From contig OZ059896.1 of assembly GCA_964057225.1 (NCBI GenBank), positions 5,952,001-6,016,000 of the forward strand: a stretch of 64,000 nucleotides of DNA. The letters are read 5' to 3'. Made by a program: the position numbers and the translations under genes. Under the pieces are notes generated by a model. It was not told where the DNA came from, ran no database searches, and saw only the letters and a program-made list of their open reading frames with translations. The first letter of the stretch is position 1. Each line of letters opens with the position of its first letter. Below are positions 53,590-64,000 of this stretch, in pieces. Source of the DNA: Auanema rhodensis (lineage: Eukaryota; Nematoda; Chromadorea; Rhabditida; Rhabditidae).

Positions 53590-56500
53590 CACGTGATGTG
53601 CACTTGCTATGTCACTCGCTTCACGTGAAAGATGAAGAGATGCGGTTTTCAAAATTAGATTCCCCATGTCCATATTAATCTAAAAACAAATTTTTATTGA
53701 TATTGGTGCATGGTAACCATGACTTTGAAATTTACGTGAACTTTAATTTATGCTAATTAAATGTACACGTGATGTGCACTTGGTATGTCACTCGCTTCAC
53801 GTGAAAGATGAAGAGATGCGGTTTTCAAATTTAGATTCCCCATGTCCATATTAATCTAAAAACAAATTTTTATTGATATTGGTGCATGGTAACCATGACT
53901 TTGAAATTTACGTGTACTTTAATTTATGCTAATTAAATGTACACGTGATGTGCACTTGGTATGTAACTCGCTTCACGTGAAAGATAAAGAGATTCGGTTT
54001 TCAAAACTAGATTCCCCATTTCCATATTAGTCTAAAAACAAATTTTTCTTGATATTGGTGCATGGTAACCATGACTTTGAAATTTACGTGAACTTTAATT
54101 TATGCTAATTAAATGTACATGTGATGTGCACCTGGTATGTAACTCGCTTCACGTGAAAGATAAAAAGATGCGGTTTTCAAAATTAGATTCCCCATGTCCA
54201 TATTAGTCTAAAAACAAATTTTTATTCATATTGGTGCATGGTAACCATGACTTTGAAATTTACGTGAACTTTAATTTATGCTAATTAAATATACACGTGA
54301 TGTGCACTTGATATGTAACTCGCTTCACGTGAAAGATAAAGAGAAGCGGTTTTCAAAATTAGATTCCCCATGTCCATATTAGTCTAAAAACAAATTTTTA
54401 TTGATATTGGTGCATGGTAACCATGACTTTGAAATTTACGTGAACTTTAATTTATGCTAATTAAATGTACACGTGATGTGCACTTGCTATGTCACTCGCT
54501 TCACGTGAAAGATGAAGAGATGCGGTTTTCAAAATTAGATTCCCCATGTCCATATTAATCTAAAAACAAATTTTTATTGATATTGGTGCATGGTAACCAT
54601 GACTTTGAAATTTACGTGAACTTTAATTTATGCTAATTGAATGTACACGTGATGTGCACTTGGTATGTAACTCGCTTCACGTGAAAGATAAAGAGATGCG
54701 GTTTTCAAAACTAGATTCCCCATTTCCATATTAGTCTAAAAACAAATTTTTATTGATATTGGTGCATGGTAACCATGACTTTGAAATTTACGTGAACTTT
54801 AATTTATGCTAATTAAATATACACCTGATGTGCACTTGGTATGTAACTCGCTTCACGTGAAAGATAAAGAGATGCGGTTTTCAAAATTAGATTCCCCATT
54901 TCCATATTAGTCTAAAAACAAATTTTTATTGATATTGGTGCATGGTAACCATGACTTTGAAATTTACGTGAACTTTAATTTATGCTAATTAAATGTACAC
55001 GTGATGTGCACTTGATATGTAACTCGCTTCACGTGAAAGATGAAGAGATGCGGTTTTCAAAATTAGATTCCCCATGTCCATATTAATCTAAAAACAAATT
55101 TTTATTGATATTGGTGCATGGTAACCATGACTTTGAAATTTACGTGAACTTTAATTTATGCTAATTAAATGTACATGTGATGTGCACCTGGTATGTAACT
55201 CGCTTCACGTGAAAGATAAAAAGATGCGGTTTTCAAAATTAGATTCCCCATGTCCATATTAGTCTAAAAACAAATTTTTATTCATATTGGTGCATGGTAA
55301 CCATGACTTTGAAATTTACGTGAACTTTAATTTATGCTAATTAAATATACACGTGATGTGCACTTGATATGTAACTCGCTTCACGTGAAAGATAAAGAGA
55401 AGCGGTTTTCAAAATTAGATTCCCCATGTCCATATTAGTCTAAAAACAAATTTTTATTGATATTGGTGCATGGTAACCATGACTTTGAAATTTACGTGTA
55501 CTTTAATTTATGCTAATTAAAAGTACACGTGATGTGCACTTGGTATGTAACTCGCTTCACGTGAAAGATAAAGAGATGCGGTTTTCAAAATTAGATTCCC
55601 CATTTCCATATTAGTCTAAAAACAAATTTTTATTGATATTGGTTCATGGTAACCATGACTTTGAAATTTACGTGAACTTTAATTTATGCTAATTAAATGT
55701 ACACGTGATGTGCACTTGGTATGTAACTCGCTTCACGTGAAAGATAAAGAGATGCGGTTTTCAAAATTAGATTCCCCATTTCCATATTAGTCTAAAAACA
55801 AATTTTTATTGATATTGGTGCATGGTAACCATGACTTTGAAATTTACGTGAACTTTAATTTATGCTAATTAAATGTACACGTGATGTGCACTTGCTATGT
55901 CACTCGCTTCACGTGAAAGATGAAGAGATGCGGTTTTCAAAATTAGATTCCCCATGTCCATATTAATCTAAAAACAAATTTTTATTGATATTGGTGCATG
56001 GTAACCATGACTTTGAAATTTACGTGAACTTTAATTTATGCTAATTGAATGTACACGTGATGTGCACTTGGTATGTAACTCGCTTCACGTGAAAGATAAA
56101 GAGATGCGGTTTTCAAAACTAGATTCCCCATTTCCATATTAGTCTAAAAACAAATTTTTATTGATATTGGTGCATGGTAACCATGACTTTGAAATTTACG
56201 TGAACTTTAATTTATGCTAATTAAATGTACACGTGATGTGCACTTGGTATGTAACTCGCTTCACGTGAAAGATAAAGAGATGCGAATTTCAAAATTAGAT
56301 TCCCCATGTCCATATTAGTCTAAAAACAAATTTTTATTGATATTGGTGCATGGTAACCATGACTTTGAAATTTACGTGAACTTTAATTTATGCTAATTAA
56401 ATATACACCTGATGTGCACTTGGTATGTAACTCGCTTCACGTGAAAGATAAAGAGATGCGGTTTTCAAAATTAGATTCCCCATTTCCATATTAGTCTAAA

Positions 56501-56680
56501 AACAAATTTTTATTGATATTGGTGCATGGTAACCATGACTTTGAAATTTACGTGAACTTTAATTTATGCTAATTAAATGTACACGTGATGTGCACTTGAT
56601 ATGTAACTCGCTTCACGTGAAAGATGAAGAGATGCGGTTTTCAAAATTAGATTCCCCATGTCCATATTAATCTAAAAACA
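53590..56680 (+). repeat. Eight-monomer duplication marked by CTTGCTATGTCAC
   Basis: CTTGCTATGTCAC occurs at about 53,603, 54,483 and 55,891 (steps of 5 and 8 monomers). The 8-monomer step also carries TAATTGAATG (54,635 and 56,043) and AAAACTAGATT (54,708 and 56,116). TACACCTGATG recurs at 9 monomers (54,821 and 56,405), so one monomer (with GATGCGAATTTC) was inserted in the second copy. Confidence 0.68.
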
Positions 56681-57754
56681 AATTTTTATTGATATTGGTG
56701 CATGGTAACCATGACTTTGAAATTTACGTGAACTTTAATTTATGCTAATTAAATGTACACGTGATGTGCACTTGGTATGTAACTCGCTTCACGTGAAAGA
56801 TAAAGAGATGCGGTTTTCAAAACTAGATTCCCCATTTCCATATTAGTCTAAAAACAAATTTTTATTCATATTGGTGCTTGGTAACCATGACTTTGAAATT
56901 TACGTGAACTTTAATTTATGCTAATTAAATATAAACGTGATGTGCACTTGGTATGTAACTCGCTTCACGTGGAAAATAAAGAGATGCGGTTTTCAAAATT
57001 AGATTCCCCATGTCCATATTAGTCTAAAAACAAATTTTTATTGATATTGGTGCATGGTAACCATGACTTTGAAATTTACGTGTACTTTAATTTATGCTAA
57101 TTAAATATACACGTGATGTGCACTTGGTATGTAACTCGCTTCACGTGAAAGATAAAGAGATGCGGTTTTCAAAATTAGATTCCCCATGTCCATATTAGTC
57201 TAAAAACAAATTTTTATTGATATTGGTGCATGGTAACCATGACTTTGAAATTTACGTGAACTTTAATTTATGCTAATTAAATGTACACGTGATGTGCACT
57301 TGGTATGTCACTCGCTTCACGTGAAAGATGAAGAGATGCGGTTTTCAAAATTAGATTCCCCATGTCCATATTAATCTAAAAACAAATTTTTATTGATATT
57401 GGTGCATGGTAACCATGACTTTGCAATTTGCGTGAACTTTAATTTATGCTAATTAAATATACACGTGATGTGCACTTGGTATGTAACTCGCTTCACGTGA
57501 AAGATAAAGAGATGCGGTTTTCAAAATTAGATTCCCCATGTCCATATTAGTCTAAAAACAAATTTTTATTGATATTGGTGCATGGTAACCATGACTTTGA
57601 AATTTACGTGAACTTTAATTTATGCTAATTAAATGTACACTTGATGTGCACCTGGTATGTAACTCGCTTCACGTGAAAGATAAAAAGATAAGGTTTTCAA
57701 AATTAAATTCCCCATGTCCATATTAGTCTAAAAACAAATTTTTATTCATATTGG

Positions 57755-57929
57755 TGCTTGGTAACCATGACTTTGAAATTTACGTGAACTTTAATTTATG
57801 CTAATTAAATATAAACGTGATGTGCACTTGGTATGTAACTCGCTTCACGTGGAAAATAAAGAGATGCGGTTTTCAAAATTAGATTCCCCATGTCCATATT
57901 AGTCTAAAAACAACTTTTATTGATATTGG
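57755..57929 (+). repeat. 175-bp SatA monomer (1-bp deletion)
   Basis: The run ACAAATTTTTATTG reads ACAACTTTTATTG here, one base shorter and with one substitution. GTGC spacing across it is 175 (57,754 to 57,929). It is the only single-base loss I found in the array. Confidence 0.8.
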
Positions 57930-58609
57930 TGCATGGTAACCATGACTTTGAAATTTACGTGAACTTTAATTTATGCTAATTAAATATACACGTGATGTGC
58001 ACTTGATATGTAACTCGCTTCACGTGAAAGATAAAGAGATGCGGTATTCAAAATTAGATTCCCCATGTCCATATTAGTCTAAAAACAAATTTTTATTGAT
58101 ATTGGTGCATGGTAACCATGACTTTGAAATTTACGTGAACTTTAATTTATGCTAATTAAATGTACACTTGATGTGCACCTGGTATGTAACTCGCTTCACG
58201 TGAAAGATAAAAAGATAAGGTTTTCAAAATTAGATTCCCCATGTCCATATTAGTCTAAAAACAAATTTTTATTCATATTGGTGCTTGGTAACCATGACTT
58301 TGAAATTTACGTGAACTTTAATTTATGCTAATTAAATATAAACGTGATATGCACTTGGTATGTAACTCGCTTCACGTGGAAAATAAAGAGATGCGGTTTT
58401 CAAAATTAGATTCCCCATGTCCATATTAGTCTAAAAACAAATTTTTATTGATATTGGTGCATGGTAACCATGACTTTGAAATTTACGTGAACTTTAATTT
58501 ATGCTAATTAAATGTACACGTGATGTGCACTTGGTATGTAACTCGCTTCACGTGAAAGATGAAGAGATGCGGTTTTCAAAATTAGATTCCCCATGTCCAT
58601 ATTAGTCTA

Positions 58610-61600
58610 AAAACAAATTTTTTATTGATATTGGTGCATGGTAACCATGACTTTGCAATTTACGTGAACTTTAATTTATGCTAATTAAATGTACACTTGA
58701 TGTGCACTTGATATGTAACTCGCTTCACGTGAAAGATAAAGAGATGCGGTTTTCAAAATTAGATTCCCCATGTCCATATTAGTCTAAAAACAAATTTTTA
58801 TTAATATTGGTGCATGGTAACCATGACTTTGAAATTTACGTGAACTTTAATTTATGCTAATTAAATGTACACTTGATGTGCACCTGGTATGTAACTCGCT
58901 TCACGTGAAAGATAAAGAGATGCGGTTTTCAAAATTAGATTCCCCATGTCCATATTAGTCTAAAAACAAATTTTTATTGATATTGGTGCATGGTAACCAT
59001 GACTTTGAAATTTACGTGAACTTTAATTTATGCTAATTAAATGTACACGTGATGTGCACTTGGTATGTAACTCGCTTCACGTGAAAGATAAAAAGATGCG
59101 GTTTTCAAAATTAGATTCCCCATTTCCATATTAGTCTAAAAACAAATTTTTATTCATATTGGTGCTTGGTAACCATGACTTTGAAATTTACGTGTACTTT
59201 AATTTATGCTAATTAAATGTACACGTGATGTGCACTTGGTATGTAACTCGCTTCACGTGAAAGATAAAAAGATGCGGTTTTCAAAATTAGATTCCCCATT
59301 TCCATATTAGTCTAAAAACAAATTTTTATTGATATTGGTTCATGGTAACCATGACTTTGAAATTTACGTGTACTTTAATTTATGCTAATTAAATATAAAC
59401 GTGATGTGCACTTGGTATGTAACTCGCTTCACGTGAAAGATAAAGAGATGCGGTTTTCAAAATTAGATTCCCCATGTCCATATTAGTCTAAAAACAAATT
59501 TTTATTGATATTGGTTCATGGTAACCATGACTTTGAAATTTACGTGTACTTTAATTTATGCTAATTAAATGTACACTTGATGTGCACCTGGTATGTACCT
59601 CGCTTCACGTGAAAGATAAAAAGATAAGGTTTTCAAAATTAGATTCCCCATGTCCATATTAGTCTAAAAACAAATTTTTTATTGATATTGGTGCATGGTA
59701 ACCATGACTTTGAAATTTACGTGTACTTTAATTTATGCTAATTAAATGTACACGTGATGTGCACTTGGTATGTAACTCGCTTCACGTGGAAAATAAAGAG
59801 ATGCGGTTTTCAAAATTAGATTCCCCATGTCCATATTAGTCTAAAAACAAATTTTTATTGATATTGGTTCATGGTAACCATGACTTTGAAATTTACGTGT
59901 ACTTTAATTTATGCTAATTAAATGTACACTTGATGTGCACCTGGTATGTAACTCGCTTCACGTGAAAGATAAAAAGATAAGGTTTTCAAAATTAGATTCC
60001 CCATGTCCATATTAGTCTAAAAACAAATTTTTTATTGATATTGGTGCATGGTAACCATGACTTTGAAATTTACGTGTACTTTAATTTATGCTAATTAAAT
60101 ATAAACGTGATGTGCACTTGGTATGTAACTCGCTTCACGTGGAAAATAAAGAGATGCGGTTTTCAAAATTAGATTCCCCATGTCCATATTAGTCTAAAAA
60201 CAAATTTTTATTGATATTGGTGCATGGTAACCATGACTTTGAAAATTACGTGAACTTTAATTTATGCTAATTAAATGTACACTTGATGTGCACCTGGTAT
60301 GTAACTCGCTTCACGTGAAAGATAAAAAGATAAGGTTTTCAAAATTAGATTCCCCATGTCCATATTAGTCTAAAAACAAATTTTTTATTGATATTGGTGC
60401 ATGGTAACCATGACTTTGAAATTTACGTGTACTTTAATTTATGCTAATTAAATGTACACGTGATGTGCACTCGGTATGTAACTCGCTTCACGTGAAAGAT
60501 AAAGAGATGCGGTTTTCAAAATTAGATTCCCCATGTCCATATTAGTCTAAAAACAAATTTTTATTGATATTGGTTCATGGTAACCATGACTTTGAAATTT
60601 ACGTGTACTTTAATTTATGCTAATTAAATGTACACGTGATGTGCACTTGGTATGTAACTCGCTTCACGTGAAAGATAAAGAGATGCGGTTTTCAAAATTA
60701 GATTCCCCATGTCCATATTAGTCTAAAAACAAATTTTTATTGATATTGGTTCATGGTAACCATGACTTTGAAATTTACGTGTACTTTAATTTATGCTAAT
60801 TAAATGTACACTTGATGTGCACCTGGTATGTACCTCGCTTCACGTGAAAGATAAAAAGATAAGGTTTTCAAAATTAGATTCCCCATGTCCATATTAGTCT
60901 AAAAACAAATTTTTTATTGATATTGGTGCATGGTAACCATGACTTTGAAATTTACGTGTACTTTAATTTATGCTAATTAAATATAAACGTGATGTGCACT
61001 TGGTATGTAACTCGCTTCACGTGGAAAATAAAGAGATGCGGTTTTCAAAATTAGATTCCCCATGTCCATATTAGTCTAAAAACAAATTTTTATTGATATT
61101 GGTGCATGGTAACCATGACTTTGAAATTTACGTGAACTTTAATTTATGCTAATTAAATGTACACTTGATGTGCACCTGGTATGTAACTCGCTTCACGTGA
61201 AAGATAAAAAGATAAGGTTTTTAAAATTAGATTCCCCATGTCCATATTAGTCTAAAAACAAATTTTTTATTGATATTGGTGCATGGTAACCATGACTTTG
61301 AAATTTACGTGTACTTTAATTTATGCTAATTAAATGTACACGTGATGTGCACTCGGTATGTAACTCGCTTCACGTGAAAGATAAAGAGATGCGGTTTTCA
61401 AAATTAGATTCCCCATGTCCATATTAGTCTAAAAACAAATTTTTATTGATATTGGTTCATGGTAACCATGACTTTGAAATTTACGTGTACTTTAATTTAT
61501 GCTAATTAAATGTACACGTGATGTGCACTTGGTATGTAACTCGCTTCACGTGAAAGATAAAGAGATGCGGTTTTCAAAATTAGATTCCTCATGTCCATAT

Positions 61601-63560
61601 TAGTCTAAAAACAAATTTTTATTGATATTGGTTCATGGTAACCATGACTTTGAAATTTACGTGTACTTTAATTTATGCTAATTAAATGTACACGTGATGT
61701 GCACTTGGTATGTAACTCGCTTCACGTGAAAGATAAAGAGATGCGGTTTTCAAAATTAGATTCCCCATTTCCATATTAGTCTAAAAACAAATTTTTATTG
61801 ATATTGGTGCATGGTAACCATGACTTTGAAATTTACGTGAACTTTAATTTATGCTAATTAAATATACACGTGATGTGCACTTGATATGTAACTCGCTTCA
61901 CGTGAAAGATAAAGAGATGCGGTTTTCAAAATTAGATTCCCCATGTCCATATTAGTCTAAAAACAAATTTTTATTGATATTGGTGCATGGTAACCATGAC
62001 TTTGAAATTTACGTGAACTTTAATTTATGCTAATTAAATGTACACGTGATGTGCACTTGGTATGTAACTCGCTTCACGTGAAAGATAAAGAGATGCGGTT
62101 TTCAAAATTAGATTCCACATGTCCATATTAGTCTAAAAACGAATTTTTATTCATATTGGTGCTTGGTAACCATGACTTTGAAATTTACGTGAACTTTAAT
62201 TTATGCTAATTAAATATAAACGTGATGTGCACTTGGTATGTAACTCGCTTCACGTGAAAGATGAAGAGATGCGGTTTTCAAAATTAGATTCCCCATGTCC
62301 ATATTAGTCTAAAAACAAATTTTTTATTGATATTGGTGCATGGTAACCATGACTTTGAAATTTACGTGTACTTTAATTTATGCTAATTAAATGTACACGT
62401 GATGTGCACTCGGTATGTAACTCGCTTCACGTGAAAGATAAAGAGATGCGGTTTTCAAAATTAGATTCCCCATGTCCATATTAGTCTAAAAACAAATTTT
62501 TATTGATATTGGTTCATGGTAACCATGACTTTGAAATTTACGTGAACTTTAATTTATGCTAATTAAATGTACACGTGATGTGCACTTGGTATGTAACTCG
62601 CTTCACGTGAAAGATAAAGAGATGCGGTTTTCAAAATTAGATTCCCCATTTCCATATTAGTCTAAAACCAAATTTTTATTGATATTGGTGCATGGTAACC
62701 ATGACTTTGAAATTTACGTGTACTTTAATTTATGCTAATTAAATGTACACGTGATGTGCACTCGGTATGTAACTCGCTTCACGTGAAAGATAAAGAGATG
62801 CGGTTTTCAAAATTAGATTCCCCATGTCCATATTAGTCTAAAAACAAATTTTTATTGATATTGGTTCATGGTAACCATGACTTTGAAATTTACGTGTACT
62901 TTAATTTATGCTAATTAAATGTACACGTGATGTGCACTCGGTATGTAACTCGCTTCACGTGAAAGATAAAGAGATGCGGTTTTCAAAATTAGATTCCCCA
63001 TGTCCATATTAGTCTAAAAACAAATTTGTATTGATATTGGTTCATGGTAACCATGACTTTGAAATTTACGTGAACTTTAATTTATGCTAATTAAATATAC
63101 ACGTGATGTGCACTTGATATGTAACTCGCTTCACGTGAAAGATAAAGAGATGCGGTTTTCAAAATTAGATTCCCCATGTCCATATTAGTCTAAAAACAAA
63201 TTTTTATTGATATTGGTGCATGGTAACCATGACTTTGAAATTTACGTGAACTTTAATTTATGCTAATTAAATGTACACGTGATGTGCACTTGGTATGTAA
63301 CTCGCTTCACGTGAAAGATAAAGAGATGCGGTTTTCAAAATTAGATTCCCCATGTCCATATTAGTCTAAAAACGAATTTTTATTCATATTGGTGCTTGGT
63401 AACCATGACTTTGAAATTTACGTGAACTTTAATTTATGCTAATTAAATATAAACGTGATGTGCACTTGGTATGTAACTCGCTTCACGTGAAAGATGAAGA
63501 GATGCGGTTTTCAAAATTAGATTCCCCATGTCCATATTAGTCTAAAAACAAATTTTTTAT
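58610..63560 (+). repeat. Cluster of eight 177-bp monomers with a T5-to-T6 expansion
   Basis: The tract AAATTTTTATTG gains one T in eight monomers, near 58,620, 59,677, 60,030, 60,383, 60,913, 61,266, 62,323 and 63,554; nowhere else in the window did I find a net one-base gain. The phase changes from 25 to 33 across this region, exactly eight. Most expanded monomers follow a CCTGG/TAAGG monomer core or precede a CTCGG monomer, so the variant was spread by duplication of multi-monomer units rather than by repeated slippage. Confidence 0.85.
59595..61360 (+). repeat. Seven-monomer block with a shortened second copy
   Basis: The rare tag ATGTACCTCGC occurs at 59,595 and 60,830, 1235 bp apart (7 x 176 plus three T insertions). 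The tag CTCGGTATG then follows 876 bp after the first but only 523 bp after the second, so the second copy lacks two monomers (353 bp including one T insertion). Confidence 0.75.
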
Positions 63561-64000
63561 TGATATTGGTGCATGGTAACCATGACTTTGAAATTTACGT
63601 GTACTTTAATTTATGCTAATTAAATGTACACGTGATGTGCACTCGGTATGTAACTCGCTTCACGTGAAAGATAAAGAGATGCGGTTTTCAAAATTAGATT
63701 CCCCATGTCCATATTAGTCTAAAAACAAATTTTTATTGATATTGGTTCATGGTAACCATGACTTTGAAATTTACGTGAACTTTAATTTATGCTAATTAAA
63801 TGTACACGTGATGTGCACTTGGTATGTAACTCGCTTCACGTGAAAGATAAAGAGATGCGGTTTTCAAAATTAGATTCCCCATTTCCATATTAGTCTAAAA
63901 CCAAATTTTTATTGATATTGGTGCATGGTAACCATGACTTTGAAATTTACGTGTACTTTAATTTATGCTAATTAAATGTACACGTGATGTGCACTCGGTA
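61820..64000 (+). repeat. Seven-monomer (1233-bp) tandem higher-order repeat, running off the right edge
   Basis: Markers repeat at 1233 bp, i.e. 7 x 176 plus one T insertion: TATACACGTG with CTTGATATG (61,881 and 63,114), GTGCTTGG, GATGAAG with the T6 tract (62,323 and 63,554), and CTAAAACCAAATT (62,661 and 63,894). The second copy is cut by the window end. Confidence 0.8.

Larger units (their letters stand above)
2419..64000 (+). repeat. Main SatA array: about 350 head-to-tail 176-bp monomers
   Basis: The motif GGTGCATGGTAACC, or a near variant of it, recurs every 176 bp from 2560 to the right edge with no interruption by other sequence. Phase changes are accounted for by a 29-bp deletion (28,644), two identical 21-bp deletions (34,833 and 41,500), a 1-bp deletion (about 57,912) and eight 1-bp T insertions (58.6-63.6 kb). 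Monomers differ at a restricted set of sites: ACACGTG, ACATGTG, ACACTTG or AAACGTG; CTTGG, CCTGG, CTTGATA or CTCGG; AAAGAG or AAAAAG; TGCGG, TAAGG or TGCTG; GTCCAT or TTCCAT; ATTGATATT, ATTCATATT or CTTGATATT. All six frames of a monomer contain stops, and 176 is not a multiple of three. The array continues beyond 64,000. Its function is unknown; a centromeric or heterochromatic role is inference. Confidence 0.97.

Noticed and set aside
2419-64000. CRISPR-like array (regular repeats).
   Set aside because: The whole 176-bp unit is repeated with no unique spacers, and repeat size, AT content and array length do not fit CRISPR.
2419-64000. A single array-wide higher-order repeat.
   Set aside because: Offsets between matching blocks vary (2, 4, 5, 7, 8, 9, 15-16, 32, 36-38 monomers) and no one unit tiles the array; local duplications describe it better.

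Overview
The whole 64 kb window is satellite DNA. I found no protein-coding gene, tRNA, rRNA, CRISPR array or recognisable transposable element. Two unrelated-looking tandem repeats are present. SatA has a 176-bp monomer with about 32% G+C (57 of 176 in the consensus I counted). SatB has a 351-bp monomer that is also AT-rich. Tens of kilobases of head-to-tail, near-nucleosome-length repeats point to a eukaryotic chromosome, most likely pericentromeric or centromeric heterochromatin. I cannot name the species or clade; neither monomer matches a satellite I recognise.

Layout. Positions 1-2418 form a junction zone of six alternating blocks: SatB forward (1-652), SatA reverse (657-1075), SatA forward (1076-1281), SatB reverse (1282-2358), SatA reverse (2361-2418), then SatA forward. 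The two reverse-to-forward SatA switches are palindromic, and both restart SatA at the same monomer base. From 2419 to the right edge lies one uninterrupted forward SatA array of about 350 monomers, which continues beyond the window.

Inside the main array the monomer phase (position of the GTGC motif modulo 176) is remarkably constant. It is 97 from 2.4 to 28.6 kb, 68 to 34.8 kb, 47 to 41.5 kb and 26 to about 57.9 kb, ending at 33. These steps are fully explained by one 29-bp deletion, two copies of the same 21-bp deletion, one 1-bp deletion and eight 1-bp T insertions. Monomers differ by a limited set of recurring linked substitutions. The order of variants reveals local multi-monomer duplications with offsets of 2, 4, 7, 8, 9, 15-16, 32 and 36-38 monomers. 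There is no single array-wide higher-order repeat; the pattern is a patchwork of recent local amplifications, and several variants are confined to one stretch.

All alignments, identities and boundaries were made by eye from the sequence. Boundaries inside the array are approximate, because neighbouring monomers are nearly identical.
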